A stretch of 64,000 nucleotides of DNA. Source: Pelagibius litoralis (lineage in GTDB: Bacteria; Pseudomonadota; Alphaproteobacteria; Kiloniellales; Kiloniellaceae). Location of the stretch: NCBI RefSeq assembly GCF_011683915.1, contig NZ_JAAQPH010000008.1:1-64000 (forward strand), given 5' to 3'. Within the stretch, counting starts at the first letter, position 1; every line of letters begins with the position of its first letter. The notes beneath the pieces were generated by a model. The model made no database searches. It was not told the DNA's origin and was given only the letters and a program-made list of their open reading frames with translations. This document shows positions 36,873 through 45,300 of the stretch, piece after piece. The position numbers and the translations under genes were made by a program.

Positions 36873-37660
36873 GCCGGGTCCTCAGGCGTCACGTAGGCCG
36901 CCGTGATGCCGCCGTCCACCAGCCAGCCGGCGCCGGTCACATAGCTTGCCGCATCGGAACAGAGGAAGCAGGCGACCGCCGCCACCTCCCCCGCCTCACC
37001 GAAACGGCCGAGGGGCATGTGCACGCGCCGCCGTTCCAGCTTTTCCTCGGTGTCGAACAGTTCCGCCGTCAGCGGCGTGCCGATCGGGCCGGGCAGCAGC
37101 GCGTTGGCGCGAATGCCCTGGCGGCCATACTGCACGGCGATCTCCCGCGTCATTGCCATAACCCCGCCCTTGGACGCGGTGTAGGCAAGCTGCGGCACGG
37201 CAGAGCCCATGACCGCGACCAACGAGGACATGTTGAGGATCGCGCCGCCGCCGGCCCGGCGCAGCGCCGGAAGGCCGAAACGGCAACAGTGGAAGACCCC
37301 GGTCAGGTTGATGGCGATAGTCCGGTCCCAGATCGCCATCTCGGTATCTTCAGGCCCACGGTCCGCCGACAGCATCACCCCGGCGTTGTTGAACAGGGTG
37401 TCGACCCGCCCGAGACCGGCCTCGGCGGCGGATATCATGGCCTCCACCGAATCCGCCTGGGCGACATCGACAGCCAGCGCCAGCGCCTTGCCGCCATCGG
37501 CCGTGATCGCCGCCACGGTTTCCTCGGCCGCCGCCAGATTCAAATCGGCAACGGCGACAGTCGCCCCTTCGCGGGCGAAAAGCAATGCGGCCTCACGGCC
37601 GATACCCGCCCCGGCGCCGGTGATCACGGCATGCCGCCCCGCCATCTGCTGTCCGCTCAT
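36869..37660 (-). CDS. SDR family oxidoreductase, polyol-dehydrogenase-like
   Basis: A 263-residue classical SDR. TGAGAGIGREAA lies near residue 13, NNAG near 91, and the YTASKGG active site near residue 156; the C-terminus has the ...TGAGWLVDGG signature. The ATG at 37660 follows a GGGGGAAG site; a longer frame to 37717 lacks support. Because it is translationally coupled to the FGGY kinase, it probably oxidises a polyol to the ketose that the kinase phosphorylates. Confidence 0.9.
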   Translation of the reverse strand: MSGQQMAGRHAVITGAGAGIGREAALLFAREGATVAVADLNLAAAEETVAAITADGGKALALAVDVAQADSVEAMISAAEAGLGRVDTLFNNAGVMLSADRGPEDTEMAIWDRTIAINLTGVFHCCRFGLPALRRAGGGAILNMSSLVAVMGSAVPQLAYTASKGGVMAMTREIAVQYGRQGIRANALLPGPIGTPLTAELFDTEEKLERRRVHMPLGRFGEAGEVAAVACFLCSDAASYVTGAGWLVDGGITAAYVTPEDPA

Positions 37661-37778
37661 CGTCTTCCCCCGCCTGAACCATCGATCCGCCAAACCGCCG
37701 GGAATCCGGGCGCCCATGATAGGCTCACCGATTGGCCGGCGCTCTCGGCACCAAAAAAGCGAAGGTAGCTTGCGTCAC

Positions 37779-37813
37779 TTGGCAACTGCAACATATTGTT
37801 GGCAAGTACCAAC
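37779..37813. promoter_or_regulatory. Repeats in the promoter region of the second GS-family gene
   Basis: Two direct copies of TTGGCAA (37779-37785 and 37799-37805) start 20 bp apart, and GTTGG-6 nt-CCAAC forms an inverted repeat at 37798-37813. The region lies 47-81 nt upstream of the GS-family start, where a regulator binding on one DNA face would fit. A related TTGG-N5-CCAA element occurs at 46085. Confidence 0.4.
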
Positions 37814-37859
37814 TTTCGAAGCAGCCGAATAACAAACAAAGGTCTTGAGGAGGCAGAGC

Positions 37860-39188
37860 ATGGCGGGGGATTCAGTAAAGGAAATGATGGCGGCGCTGAA
37901 AAAAATGGGCGCGCGCTACGTCCGTTTCGAGCTGCCGGATCTGCACGGCACCAGCCGCACCAAGGTGATCCCCATTGCCAAGGTGGAGAGCTACGCCCGC
38001 AAGGGCCTGAACTTCTACGGCGGCACCATCGGCCTCGACACCGCCTCCAACGTCATCGGCGGCAGCGGCGTCCATGAGGAAGTGAACTACCGCGACCAGA
38101 TGCTGATCCCCGACCCGGCGACCCTGCGCGCCGTGCCCTGGGTGGAAGATACGGCGAAGGTGATCTGCGATGCCCTCTGGGCGCCGGGCGAGCCCATCGC
38201 CGCCACCCCGCGGACCGTGCTGGCGGGCCTGCTGCAGCAGGCCCGGAAGATGGGCTACGACGTGATGTTCGGCCTGGAATACGAGTTTTATCTGTTGGAC
38301 CCGGAGACCAAGGCCCCCCTCTTCGGCGGCGTCCATATCTTCAACGCGACGCGCAATCACTACGTGCCCTTCCTCGACGATCTGCTGGACACGCTGCAGG
38401 CGGCGGGCATCGACGTCATCACCCACAACTGCGAGTACTCGCCGTCGCAGTTCGAGATCAACTACGGCCCCGGCGTCGGCCTGGAGGGGGCGGACAAGGC
38501 TTTCACCTTCAAGAATGCGATCAAGGAACTGGCCCACCGCGACGGCTATCTGGCGACCTTCATGTCCAAGCCGGCGAGCGACATGGGCGGTTGCGGCTGC
38601 CACGTCCACATCAGCCTGATCGACCGCAAGACCGGCAAGAACGCCTTCTACACCAAGGGCGCCAAAGAAGGCATGAACCCGCTGATCCGCAAGTTCGCCG
38701 CCGGCCTGCTGACCCATGCCAAGGCGATGCAGCCGGTGATCGGCCCGACGCCGAACTGTTATCACCGCCTGAAGCCGCACACCTTCGCCCCCTCCAACAT
38801 CTCCTGGGGCGTCGAGGACCGCACGGCCATGGTGCGCATGAAGGACGTCGGCCAAGAGAACTGCCACATCGAAATGCGCGCCGCCTCCGGCCTCGCCAAC
38901 CCTTACCTCGCCGCCGCCGGCGTACTGGCCGCGGGCCTGCTGGGCCTCAGGGAAAAGGGTGAGCTGCCGACCCCTTCAACGGGCCCGTCGGAGGACGATC
39001 CCAAACATCCGAAGCTGGCCGGCAGCCTGGAAGACGCACTTGCCGCGCTGAAGAAGGACAAGGCCCTGCAGGACATGTTGGGCGCCGACTTCGTGAAGCT
39101 CTTCACCACCGTGAAGGAAGCCGAACTGGCCCGCTTCCGCAGCCACGTCACCGACTGGGAGCGCGACGAGTACCTGGAGGTTTACTAA
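37860..39188 (+). CDS. Glutamine synthetase family protein, second copy type
   Basis: A 442-residue GS-fold ligase. Motifs are GLEYEFYLLD (near 137), NCEYSPSQFEINYGPG (near 186), GGCGCHVHISLID (near 242), NCYHRLKPHTFAPSNISWG (near 298) and ENCHIEMRAAS (near 334). It is only distantly related to the GS-family protein at 33880. The ATG at 37860 follows TTGAGGAGGCAGAGC. Its last 150 codons are duplicated as a fragment at 42833-43280. Probably forms gamma-glutamyl-amines; a PuuD-like hydrolase at 51950 could reverse the linkage. Substrate unknown. Confidence 0.9.
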   Translation: MAGDSVKEMMAALKKMGARYVRFELPDLHGTSRTKVIPIAKVESYARKGLNFYGGTIGLDTASNVIGGSGVHEEVNYRDQMLIPDPATLRAVPWVEDTAKVICDALWAPGEPIAATPRTVLAGLLQQARKMGYDVMFGLEYEFYLLDPETKAPLFGGVHIFNATRNHYVPFLDDLLDTLQAAGIDVITHNCEYSPSQFEINYGPGVGLEGADKAFTFKNAIKELAHRDGYLATFMSKPASDMGGCGCHVHISLIDRKTGKNAFYTKGAKEGMNPLIRKFAAGLLTHAKAMQPVIGPTPNCYHRLKPHTFAPSNISWGVEDRTAMVRMKDVGQENCHIEMRAASGLANPYLAAAGVLAAGLLGLREKGELPTPSTGPSEDDPKHPKLAGSLEDALAALKKDKALQDMLGADFVKLFTTVKEAELARFRSHVTDWERDEYLEVY

Positions 39189-39207
39189 GGAAGATGCGGC
39201 AACGGCC

Positions 39208-39912
39208 TCACACCGAATGGGTCAATCCGCCGTCCACGCGAAGGTTCTGTCCGGTCATGTAAGCGGCATCGTCGGAGACCAGATAGGCAATCAGGGAGGA
39301 AACCTCTCCGGCCTTGCCATAGCGGCCCATGGGGATGCGGGCACGGCGGTCTTCGGTTTCCGGCAGGCTGTCGATGAAGCCCGGCAGAACGTTATTCATG
39401 CGAATGTTGTCAGCGGCATATTTGTCGGCAAAGAGTTTGGTGAAGCTGGCCAGGGCAGCACGGAAAACGCCCGAGGTCGGGAACAGCGGGTCCGGCTCAA
39501 AGGCGGCGAAGGTGGAGATGTTCACGATGGCGCCACCGCCCTGGGCGGCCATGATCGGTGCGACCAGGCGGGCGGGCCTGATCACGTTCAGCAGGTAGAC
39601 ATCCATCCCGCTGTGCCAGTCCTCGTCGCTGATCTCCAGCACCGGCCCCTTGGGCCCGTGCCCGGCGGAATTGACCAGCACGTCGATACGGCCCCAACGC
39701 TCCATTGCGGCGTCAATCAGCTTCTGCAGGTCGGCCGGCGACTGGTTCGACCCCGTGACGCCGACACCGCCAAGCTCCTTAGCCAGGGCCTCCCCCTTGC
39801 CCGACGACGACAGGATCGCAACTTCATAGCCCTCTGCGGCCAGGCGCCGTGCCGCGTCTGCGCCCATGCCGCTGCCGCCGGCGGTGATAACTGCTACTTT
39901 GGGGGAAGCCAT
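39208..39912 (-). CDS. SDR family oxidoreductase
   Basis: A 234-residue short SDR. The cofactor loop TAGGSGMGADAARRL is near residue 9, NSAGHGPKG near residue 83, and the FTKLFADKYA region near 158 replaces the usual YxxxK. A canonical Tyr four residues before the Lys is not obvious in that segment, so activity is uncertain. It ends MTGQNLRVDGGLTHSV. Convergent with the GS gene and divergent from the LysR gene, which may control it. A C-terminal fragment of a paralogue lies at 43281-43433. Confidence 0.85.
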   Translation of the reverse strand: MASPKVAVITAGGSGMGADAARRLAAEGYEVAILSSSGKGEALAKELGGVGVTGSNQSPADLQKLIDAAMERWGRIDVLVNSAGHGPKGPVLEISDEDWHSGMDVYLLNVIRPARLVAPIMAAQGGGAIVNISTFAAFEPDPLFPTSGVFRAALASFTKLFADKYAADNIRMNNVLPGFIDSLPETEDRRARIPMGRYGKAGEVSSLIAYLVSDDAAYMTGQNLRVDGGLTHSV

Positions 39913-40043
39913 GACCGTTTCTCCATTGTCGGTATTCGGTTTCGTTATCTGGCCCAAACATGGACCTCCAACGGCCCCTTGACCAATCATGTCTCGTCGC
40001 GCGAGACTGTAGAAATTCTACTGCCTTGTGAAAGAAGAAATCC

Positions 40044-40907
40044 TTGCGAACGCCGAACCTGAACGCCTTGCGGATGTTCGATGCCGCCGCCCGGCATCTG
40101 ACCTTTCGGCAGGCGGCGGAAGAACTGAACCTGACCCAGGGGGCCGTGGCACAACAGGTGCGGCGGCTTGAGAGCGACCTGGGACTCCAGCTTTTTCATC
40201 GCAAGGCGCGCGGTCTTGCCCTGACCGGGCTCGGGCACAGCTATCACGGCCCGATCCGACAGGCGTTGGCAATGATCGATGACGCCACGCAGAAACTGCG
40301 GCCGGAGGGCGCGCGCATAACCCTCAGCGTGACGCCGTCGTTCGCCACGAAATGGCTGGTGCCGCGCTTGGGCAACTTCGCGCGGGCGCATCCCGACATC
40401 GACCTGCAGACCGTCGCCAGCGAACGGCTCGCCGACTTTCAGTCCGATGGCGTCGACATCGCCATCCGCCTGGGGCGTCCGCCCTTCGAAAAGGGAATGC
40501 AGACCGCCCTGCTCGCCCCCCTCGAACTCTGCGCGGTCTGCAGCCCCGGTTACGCGAAGGACGCAATGCCGATCAATCGCTTCGAGGATTTTGCCGGCCA
40601 GCGACTCATTCAGGACAGCCATGCCTTCTGGGAAAAGCTGTTCGAGAACAACGGCACAAAGGCGCGGCATCGGATGATGCAGTTCAATCAAACGGCCTTG
40701 GCGATGGACGCGGCGGCGAATGGACAAGGTATCGCACTGGCACCGCGCCTTCTTCTGGATGACGAGATTTCAAAGGGCAAACTCGTCGCCCTCTGGCAGG
40801 ACACAGGCGAAGACCAGGGCGGCTACCATATCGTTCATCCCCTCACGCAGAGACCGAACCCCGCGAGAGATGCGGTGATCGCCTGGGTTCTCTCCGAGGT
40901 CGCCTGA
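40044..40907 (+). CDS. LysR family regulator, GcvA-like
   Basis: A 287-residue LysR protein. The N-terminal HTH (LNALRMFDAAARHLTFRQAAEELNLTQGAVAQQVRRLE) matches the GcvA/AmpR type, followed by the effector domain. A TTG start is used because it gives the family N-terminus and AAAGAAG precedes it; no ATG fits as well. It is divergent from the SDR gene at 39912, with a 131-nt gap that should hold the operator. The last 27 codons are repeated as a decayed fragment near 43433-43515. Confidence 0.9.
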   Translation: MRTPNLNALRMFDAAARHLTFRQAAEELNLTQGAVAQQVRRLESDLGLQLFHRKARGLALTGLGHSYHGPIRQALAMIDDATQKLRPEGARITLSVTPSFATKWLVPRLGNFARAHPDIDLQTVASERLADFQSDGVDIAIRLGRPPFEKGMQTALLAPLELCAVCSPGYAKDAMPINRFEDFAGQRLIQDSHAFWEKLFENNGTKARHRMMQFNQTALAMDAAANGQGIALAPRLLLDDEISKGKLVALWQDTGEDQGGYHIVHPLTQRPNPARDAVIAWVLSEVA

Positions 40908-40961
40908 CCCGGGCCGGGAGGCGCGGCGCAGCGAGCCGCCGGAACCGGCAGTTGAATTTCC

Positions 40962-40985
40962 GTGGCGTGAGTTCCACGACGCCAC
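40962..40985 (+). terminator. Hairpin after LysR gene
   Basis: GTGGCGT and ACGCCAC form a 7-bp stem with a 10-nt loop, 55 nt after the LysR stop. There is no T tract, so it is only a possible terminator or boundary hairpin before the next two-gene cassette. Confidence 0.3.
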
Positions 40986-41062
40986 TTAAGGCAAACTCAA
41001 CCTCTCTCACCGAAACTGGTGGCGCTTAAGCTTTCTCTAAAGAGTGACCATCTTGGGCTGAG

Positions 41063-41647
41063 ATGAAAATCGAACACCGAACCAACGATCAAGGCCAGAA
41101 AGATCGTGCGCGTGACGACCTGTCGAAACTGCTCGACGCCGGTGTCGATGCGCCACCGCCCTGCGCGGCCAACTGCCCCAATGCCTTTAGTCCCAATTGC
41201 TCGCCTTCCTGCCCGGATGTTCCCCGCAGGTTGTCTTCGGATCCGGAGAAACATCCGCTTGAGCCTTTGATCGCCCCTCTGGTTTACGAATTGCAGCGGC
41301 TCAAGGTCTTTCAGCCCTGTTGGTCCTGCGAAGGACACAACGGTCCCGACGGCGCGCTTTGGAAGATCCCGCGTGTATGGTTCTACTGTGACGGTCTGAT
41401 CCATGTTCGCGCACTTGCCGGTGCCATAAGGCAGTTGGAGTTGACCCACAGCCTTCATGCATCCTGGCAGGTGGTGCTGGTGTCCTTGGACCAGACGGAC
41501 CCGGACTGCTGCTTCTCGCTCGAACCGGGCCCGGTAAAACCGGAAACCGCGTTGAACGAGCTTCACGCGGACATCACCACAATCGCCACCCGGCTTCACG
41601 ATATGATGGCCAAGATCGCCGGCGGCCTGGTCAAGGCAATCGACTAA
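41063..41647 (+). CDS. Cysteine-rich protein of unknown function
   Basis: A 194-residue protein that I do not recognise. A Cys-rich segment C34-x3-C38-x7-C46-x3-C50 is followed by C86-x2-C89 within WSCEGHNG and by C109, which suggests a metal or Fe-S site. The C-terminal half is helical with no signal peptide or membrane segment. The TAA stop directly abuts the ATG of the next gene (no spacer), so the two are translationally coupled. It lies inside the rearranged region between a LysR gene and gene fragments, but the frame is intact and codon use is like the neighbours. Confidence 0.75.
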   Translation: MKIEHRTNDQGQKDRARDDLSKLLDAGVDAPPPCAANCPNAFSPNCSPSCPDVPRRLSSDPEKHPLEPLIAPLVYELQRLKVFQPCWSCEGHNGPDGALWKIPRVWFYCDGLIHVRALAGAIRQLELTHSLHASWQVVLVSLDQTDPDCCFSLEPGPVKPETALNELHADITTIATRLHDMMAKIAGGLVKAID

Positions 41648-42373
41648 ATGTGCATCGGATTGAGCCCAGCGCTCCTGCAAAGCTTGCAGGAACAGCCGAC
41701 GGAGCCTTTGCGGGGCCGTGCCGGCGGCGCCGACTTCGAGATCAGCGTCATGATTCCCGAATACCGGCGCCGTCTGGTAGAGCATTACGAACCGGACTGC
41801 GGCAGCCCGGTGACCGCCCCGCCGTTCCGTCATTTCGGTTTGCTGGCGGCCTTCAGCAGCCCGGTCGAGTTACCCCTTCACGACCGGACCAAAACCCTTC
41901 ACGCAGAACTGCGCAGGCTGGTTCACACCTTCGGCCCGGTCATCCTCCGCAACGTTCACCTTTCCGATGAGGCAAGATGCGCGGATCAGCGCAATGTCTT
42001 CGCCAACCTGGAATTTCACATCGACAGAGGTCCCACCCAAGCGGATCACTATACGCTATTCTGGCGCGATCCTTTCGATGCCATTCAACGCCAACCGCGC
42101 AGCTCCTCCACTCTGGTCTTGGCTAATGCTGCCGCCTGTCTGCAGGCCCAGAAGGAAGGCCACGGCGGCAGCGAGTTCAAGAAGAGCTATCGGCTTTTTG
42201 AGAAGGAGCCGGTCGCAGAGCTTGTCAACAAAGTGCTGGTGGAGATTCCCTGGCGCGCGGCGGAAGGCGTTGGCGAAGTCGCAATCCTCGACAACAGCAC
42301 CGTGCTGCACGCCAGCTATTACGCGCATCCGGAGTTGCGGGGTTACCCGATCTCCGTTCGCTATCTATTCTAA
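41648..42373 (+). CDS. Putative Fe(II)/2-oxoglutarate-type oxygenase
   Basis: A 241-residue protein without a confident family name. The C-terminal half shows H124-x-D126 (FHIDRG), a distal H221 in LDNSTVLHASYY and R238 in ISVRYLF. This is the order and spacing of the facial triad plus 2-oxoglutarate-binding Arg in TauD/CAS-like oxygenases, where FDNxxxLHxR is typical. The N-terminal third is unassigned. It starts immediately after the stop of the Cys-rich protein. Function as an oxygenase is inference from motif order; no substrate can be proposed. Confidence 0.65.
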   Translation: MCIGLSPALLQSLQEQPTEPLRGRAGGADFEISVMIPEYRRRLVEHYEPDCGSPVTAPPFRHFGLLAAFSSPVELPLHDRTKTLHAELRRLVHTFGPVILRNVHLSDEARCADQRNVFANLEFHIDRGPTQADHYTLFWRDPFDAIQRQPRSSSTLVLANAAACLQAQKEGHGGSEFKKSYRLFEKEPVAELVNKVLVEIPWRAAEGVGEVAILDNSTVLHASYYAHPELRGYPISVRYLF

Positions 42374-42383
42374 GGGTACTGGA

Positions 42384-42832
42384 TCAGGCCACGACCGTCG
42401 TGATGCCGGCTGCTTTAGCCGCCTCGGCCAGCTTCGCCGGCAGGGGCTTGTCGACCACCAGATCGGTGAGGTCGGTGAGCGGCATGACGATCTCCAACAG
42501 GCGCACGTTGAACTTGGCGTTGTCCATCATGAAGAGGCGCCGCTCAGCCCGCTGGAACATGGAACGTTTGATCCAGCAGGCATTGGAGTCGACGTCCGTC
42601 ACCCCGCCCTCGGTAATGCCGCCGGCGGAGGTGAAAGCGACGTTGGCGTGGAACCGTGCCAGGAAATCTCAGGTGTCCTGGCCGTAGCCCCCCTTCTCGT
42701 GGGCCGAATAGGCGCCGGGACAGAGGATCACGCGCACGGCTGAGGAGGCCCCGACCTCCTCGGCGATTTCCAGACCGTTGGTGATCACCGTGGCCTCGAC
42801 ACCTGCAGCGGCAATGGCCTGAGCCAGGTGAT
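42384..42832 (-). pseudogene. DeoR regulator fragment (duplicate of the 44470 gene)
   Basis: About 450 nt nearly identical to the C-terminal half of the intact DeoR gene at 44470-45300, on the same strand. The N-terminal HTH half is missing. A nonsense change (TGC to TGA on the coding strand, plus-strand 42669-42671) interrupts what remains. Homology stops at a six-base overlap GGTGAT (42827-42832), where it switches to the GS-family gene fragment. Confidence 0.9.
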
Positions 42833-43280
42833 CGGCCCGACGCCGAACTGTTATCACCGCCTGAAGCCGCACACCTTCGCGCCCTCGAACATTTCCTGGG
42901 GAGTGGAGGACCACACGGCCATGGTGCGCATGAAGGACGTCGGCGAAGAGAACTGCCACATCGAGATGCGGGCCGCCTCCGGCCTCGCCAACCCCTACCT
43001 CGCCGCCGCCGGGGTACTGGCCGCGGGCCTGCTGGGCCTGAACGAAAAAGGTGAGCTGCCGACCCCTTCAAAGGGCCCGTCGGAGGATGACCCCAAGCAC
43101 CAGAAGCTGGCCGGCAGCCTGGAAGATGCCCTCATCGCCCTGAAGAAGGACAAGGCCATGCAGGAAATGCTGGGCGCCGACTTCGTGAAGCTCTTCGTTA
43201 CCGTGAAGGAGGCCGAGCTGGCCCGCTTCCGCAGCCACGTCACCGACTGGGAACGCGACGAGTATCTGGAGCTTTATTGA
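42833..43280 (+). pseudogene. GS-family ligase fragment (duplicate of 38738-39188)
   Basis: The 3' 150 codons of a GS-family gene, closely matching the C-terminus of the intact gene at 37860-39188 with scattered synonymous and conservative changes (for example GLNEKGELPTPSKG versus GLREKGELPTPSTG). It retains NCYHRLKPHTFAPSNISWG and the final RDEYLELY. It lacks the first two thirds and has no start of its own, so it cannot make an active ligase. Confidence 0.9.
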
Positions 43281-43433
43281 GGAACGTCCGCCAGCCGCGC
43301 AACGCCGCGTGGGTCAGGCCGCCGTCGATGCGCAGGTTCTGGCCGGCCATGTAGGTGGTGTCATCTGAAAGCACATTGGCAATCAGCGAGGAGACCTCCC
43401 CCGTTTTGCCGCAGCGGCCCACGGGGATGCGGA
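43281..43433 (-). pseudogene. SDR fragment (paralogue of 39208 gene)
   Basis: About 150 nt equivalent to the last 42 codons of the SDR gene at 39208-39912, lying at the same distance and orientation from the GS fragment as the intact SDR gene lies from intact GS. The readable part includes GEVSSLIANVLSDDTTYMAG and NLRIDGGLTH. The original stop is lost and the first four fifths are absent. Confidence 0.8.
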
Positions 43434-43515
43434 CCAAAGCGGCTATTACTTCGTTCATCCGCTCTCCCAGAAAGCGTACGCTGCAAGGGATGCGGTGATC
43501 GCCTGGATGCTCTCC
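43433..43515 (+). pseudogene. LysR fragment (paralogue of 40044 gene)
   Basis: About 80 nt matching the last 27 codons of the intact LysR gene: GYYFVHPLSQK then ARDAVIAWMLSEVA, compared with GYHIVHPLTQR and ARDAVIAWVLSEVA. The stop codon has been lost by a small deletion. The remainder up to 43762 has no recognisable homology and a lower GC content. Confidence 0.75.
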
Positions 43516-43762
43516 GAGGTTGCCTGCCGGGTGGACAAGAGTAAATTGGCTTGGCGAATGCCATGTTGCGCAGTCCCACTTCGGATTGGAACCCACCGCA
43601 TATCTGAAGCTGTCGCGAGAATGGAATCATCGCGACGAAAGTCCACAAACCTATCAATCGCGGTCGGCTTTTCAATTGTGCTTTGGTGAAATACTTTACA
43701 ACGGCAACGCCGTAGAACGAAGTGTGTATCCGCACGCAGCCTATCGACGACCGAACCTGACA

Positions 43763-44407
43763 ATGAACGGGCAAGAAATGAGTACTCGTCATGATGCAAA
43801 GGTATTCTGTATCGGTCGAAACAAGACCGGCACAACTTCGCTCGGCGCGGTTCTAAAAAAAGCTGGTTTTCTCCTTGGAAATCAGGCTGCCGGAGAGAGC
43901 CTCATATACGATTGGGGAGCAGGAAGGTTCGACCGCATCGTTGACCTTTGCAAATCGGCACAGGCATTCCAGGATATTCCCTTTAGTCTCCCCAAGACCT
44001 TCGAAGTACTTGATGCTTCGTTTCCCGGATCCAGATTCATACTTTCAGTGCGCAAAAACGCCGATGAATGGTACGGCTCTGTCATTCGGTTCCACACGAA
44101 AATCGTCGGTAAGGGCAGAGTTCCAACGCCGGAGGACCTAAAGAACTTCGGTTACCGGCATAGAGGATGGATATGGAACAACATGAAGCTTGTCTATGGG
44201 ATTGACGAAAATACTCTGTACGATGAGCGGATCTACAAGCAGCACTATGATCAGCACAATGAACAGGTCATCGAACATTTTCGACAGCGGCCCGACGATC
44301 TCTTGGTTGTCAATCTGAGTGACGAACAAGCAGAATGCCGACTTGGTACTTTTCTGGGACTGTCAAACTTCGAAGGCCTTCTACCACACCTCAATCGAAC
44401 GCGCTGA
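43763..44407 (+). CDS. Sulfotransferase family protein
   Basis: A 214-residue (or 209 from the ATG at 43778) P-loop protein. The PAPS 5'-phosphate motif is FCIGRNKTGTTSLGAVLKKAG near residue 14, and the 3'-phosphate motif is SRFILSVRKNADEWYGSVIRF near residue 86. No signal peptide is seen. Base composition is clearly more AT-rich than all neighbours, and it sits among decayed gene fragments, which suggests recent transfer. The start is uncertain: neither ATG has a strong ribosome-binding site. The acceptor is unknown. Confidence 0.75.
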   Translation: MNGQEMSTRHDAKVFCIGRNKTGTTSLGAVLKKAGFLLGNQAAGESLIYDWGAGRFDRIVDLCKSAQAFQDIPFSLPKTFEVLDASFPGSRFILSVRKNADEWYGSVIRFHTKIVGKGRVPTPEDLKNFGYRHRGWIWNNMKLVYGIDENTLYDERIYKQHYDQHNEQVIEHFRQRPDDLLVVNLSDEQAECRLGTFLGLSNFEGLLPHLNRTR

Positions 44408-44469
44408 TCATGCGAAAAGTCGATTGCGCTTCAACATAGAACTGCCGACCCTACGCGACCCAAAGTACC

Positions 44470-45300
44470 CTAGGCCACCACCGTCGTGATGCCGGCCGCC
44501 TTGGCGGCCTCGGCGAGCTTCTCCGGCAGGGGTTTGTCGACCACCAGGTCGGTGAGATCGGTGAGCGGCATGACGATCTCCAACAGGCGCACGTTGAACT
44601 TGGCGTTGTCCATCATGAAGAGGCGCCGCTCAGCCCGCTGGAACATGGAACGTTTGATCCAGCAGGCATTGGAGTCCACGTCCGTCACCCCGCCCTCGGT
44701 GATGCCGCCGGCGGAGGTGAAGGCGACGTTGGCGTGGAACCGTGCCAGGAAGTCGCAGGTGTCCTGCCCGTAGACGCCTTTCTCGTGGGCCGAATAGGCA
44801 CCCGGACAAAGGATCACCCGCACGGCTGAGGAAGCCCCGACCTCCTCGGCGATTTCCAGGCCGTTGGTGATCACCGTGGCCTCGACACCTGCAGCGGCGA
44901 TGGCCTGAGCCAGGTGATGGGTGGTGGCGCCGGAATCGATCATCACCACGTCGCCCGGTGCGATGGCCTGGATGGCGACCGCGGCGATGCGCTGGCGCTC
45001 TGCGACCATGGAGGCCGTACGCTCACGCACCGTGGGCTCGCGCCCCATAGGGGCGGCGGCACCGCCGTAGGTGCGCTCCACCAGGCCGCGCGACGACAGG
45101 CTGTCGATGTCGCGGCGTACGGTTTCGGTGGAAACACCGAAGGCCTCGGCAAGGTGGGAGATACGGACTGTGGGGTTCGACTTCAGCTCGCCGATGATGC
45201 GGCGGTGGCGCTCGTCGCGGTCCAGCCGATCGCCGGCCTTGGCAGCGGCCCTGTCCGCACCGGCTTTCGCGGCCGCCAGACTCTTGACCGACGCGCTCAT
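44470..45300 (-). CDS. DeoR family transcriptional regulator
   Basis: A 276-residue regulator. After an Ala/Lys-rich leader of about 28 residues comes the DeoR HTH (TVRISHLAEAFGVSTETVRRDIDSLSSRGLVERTYGGA), then the sugar-isomerase-like effector domain with GDVVMIDSGATTHHLA near residue 115 and the VTDVDSNACWIKR segment near 210. It overlaps the TIM-barrel gene by 4 nt. A second, broken copy of its C-terminal half lies at 42384. Probably controls the divergent PotDABC-like operon. Confidence 0.92.
   Translation of the reverse strand: MSASVKSLAAAKAGADRAAAKAGDRLDRDERHRRIIGELKSNPTVRISHLAEAFGVSTETVRRDIDSLSSRGLVERTYGGAAAPMGREPTVRERTASMVAERQRIAAVAIQAIAPGDVVMIDSGATTHHLAQAIAAAGVEATVITNGLEIAEEVGASSAVRVILCPGAYSAHEKGVYGQDTCDFLARFHANVAFTSAGGITEGGVTDVDSNACWIKRSMFQRAERRLFMMDNAKFNVRLLEIVMPLTDLTDLVVDKPLPEKLAEAAKAAGITTVVA

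Noticed and set aside
42669-42959. Minus-strand 96-codon frame as a new gene
   Set aside because: It is a chimera of DeoR fragment and the antisense of the GS fragment, created by the duplication junction.
42384-43515. Insertion sequence as cause of the gene fragments
   Set aside because: No transposase, terminal inverted repeats or target-site duplications were seen; short microhomology explains the junction better.
43240-43596. Minus-strand 118-codon frame as a functional SDR
   Set aside because: Only the last 42 codons of an SDR are recognisable; the rest is antisense to the LysR fragment and unrelated sequence.
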